Assembly (NCBI RefSeq): GCF_017813365.1
Contig: NZ_JAGIZA010000024.1
Coordinates: 1 to 63,582, forward strand
Length of the DNA stretch: 63,582 bases
Source: Roseomonas indoligenes
GTDB taxonomy: Bacteria; Pseudomonadota; Alphaproteobacteria; Acetobacterales; Acetobacteraceae
Direction of reading: 5' to 3'
The position numbers and the translations under genes are program-made. Shown here piece after piece: positions 63,455 to 63,582 of this stretch; positions within the stretch are counted from its first letter, which is position 1, and every line of letters starts with the position of its first letter. Under the pieces are notes generated by a model. That model was not told where the DNA came from, ran no database searches, and saw only the letters and a list, made by a program, of their open reading frames with translations.

Positions 63455-63582
63455 CGGGTTTAGTGACTGTTTGAGAACTCAGCGGTGGGTGATCCTGCGG
63501 AGGAGGAGGGCGCCCATGGCGACGTGGATCATGGCCTCGGAGACGTCGAGGCGGCGCTCGTAGTCGCGGACCAAACGGCGCC
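63455..63582 (-). mobile_element. IS5-family insertion sequence, end only
   Basis: The window ends inside an insertion sequence. A sequence like GTTTAGTGACTGTTTGAGAA (63458-63477) with no coding content leads into a transposase stop at 63479-63481. The exact edge and target duplication cannot be set because the other end is outside the window. Confidence 0.6.
63479..63582 (-). CDS. IS5-type transposase, C-terminal fragment
   Basis: The last 33 codons of a transposase: RRLVRDYERRLDVSEAMIHV, then AMGALLLRRITHR before the stop. This matches the C-terminal end of IS5/IS1031-like transposases (RDYERR...SEAMIH.AM..L.LRR). The rest lies beyond the window edge. Confidence 0.85.
   Translation of the reverse strand, partial: RRLVRDYERRLDVSEAMIHVAMGALLLRRITHR

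Overview
The window looks like chromosomal DNA of a very GC-rich alphaproteobacterium. The best fit is an Acetobacteraceae member of the Roseomonas type. This is inferred from codon use, an RpoH-type heat-shock sigma factor, DUF6476 and DUF2585 proteins, the many Tat-exported enzymes and stand-alone ABC binding proteins, and the ligase-associated exonuclease/ATP-dependent ligase pair. No database search was possible. There is no prophage, CRISPR array or conjugation module; the only mobile DNA seen is the 3' end of an IS5-type transposase at the right edge.

Left part (1-9000): the tail of a UDP-glucose dehydrogenase, a DUF1501/DUF1800 pair, and a glycosyltransferase pair with visibly lower GC than the rest. 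These are followed by gene-poor DNA with a small BLUF photoreceptor, a frameshifted small exported protein and tRNA-Glu(CTC). From 9 to 24 kb: DUF2256, DUF6476, an RluA-type pseudouridine synthase, rpoH with a clear terminator, an MFS transporter, a Tat-exported Gfo/Idh oxidoreductase, a VOC protein, a class II photolyase, an NMT1-type binding protein, a tandem-domain secreted protein, glcE-glcD without glcF, a MASE4-like hybrid kinase and rpmJ.

Middle (24-44 kb): an Hsp70-like protein, two TauE/SafE permeases, an Asp/Glu racemase and a peptide-type binding protein. Then comes an SMR exporter behind a guanidine-II (mini-ykkC) riboswitch, with a small protein behind a Fur-like palindrome just upstream. 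Next are a tartrate dehydrogenase, NDH-2, two paralogous secreted proteins flanking an ELM1 protein and pyrE, mntH, a 2-hydroxyacid dehydrogenase, DUF2252, a Dpp-like operon without ATPases, and a divergent tetR/ridA pair with three operator-like repeats.

Right part (44-63.6 kb): PhoX, DUF2585, an O-antigen-ligase-like protein, an exported F420-reductase-like protein, an M20 amidohydrolase, an RTX protein, the queuosine operon queA-tgt-queF, a HutC-type regulator, an SLT-type lipoprotein, the exonuclease/ligase pair, a lipoprotein and a YCII/VOC/VOC operon divergent from hxlR with paired repeats at the promoter. The window ends with an FMN-dependent alpha-hydroxy-acid oxidase next to the IS.

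Most of the window is ordinary single-gene and short-operon housekeeping and transport content. The most informative non-coding elements are the guanidine-II riboswitch (29845-29890), the tetR/ridA operators (43761-43829), the Fur-like palindrome (30198-30218) and the hxlR repeats (61664-61699). No clearly unprecedented multi-gene system was found. The least explained pieces are the small metal-linked protein beside the riboswitch, the tandem-domain exported protein in the glc locus, the secreted paralogue pair around pyrE and the two-protein glycosyltransferase unit.
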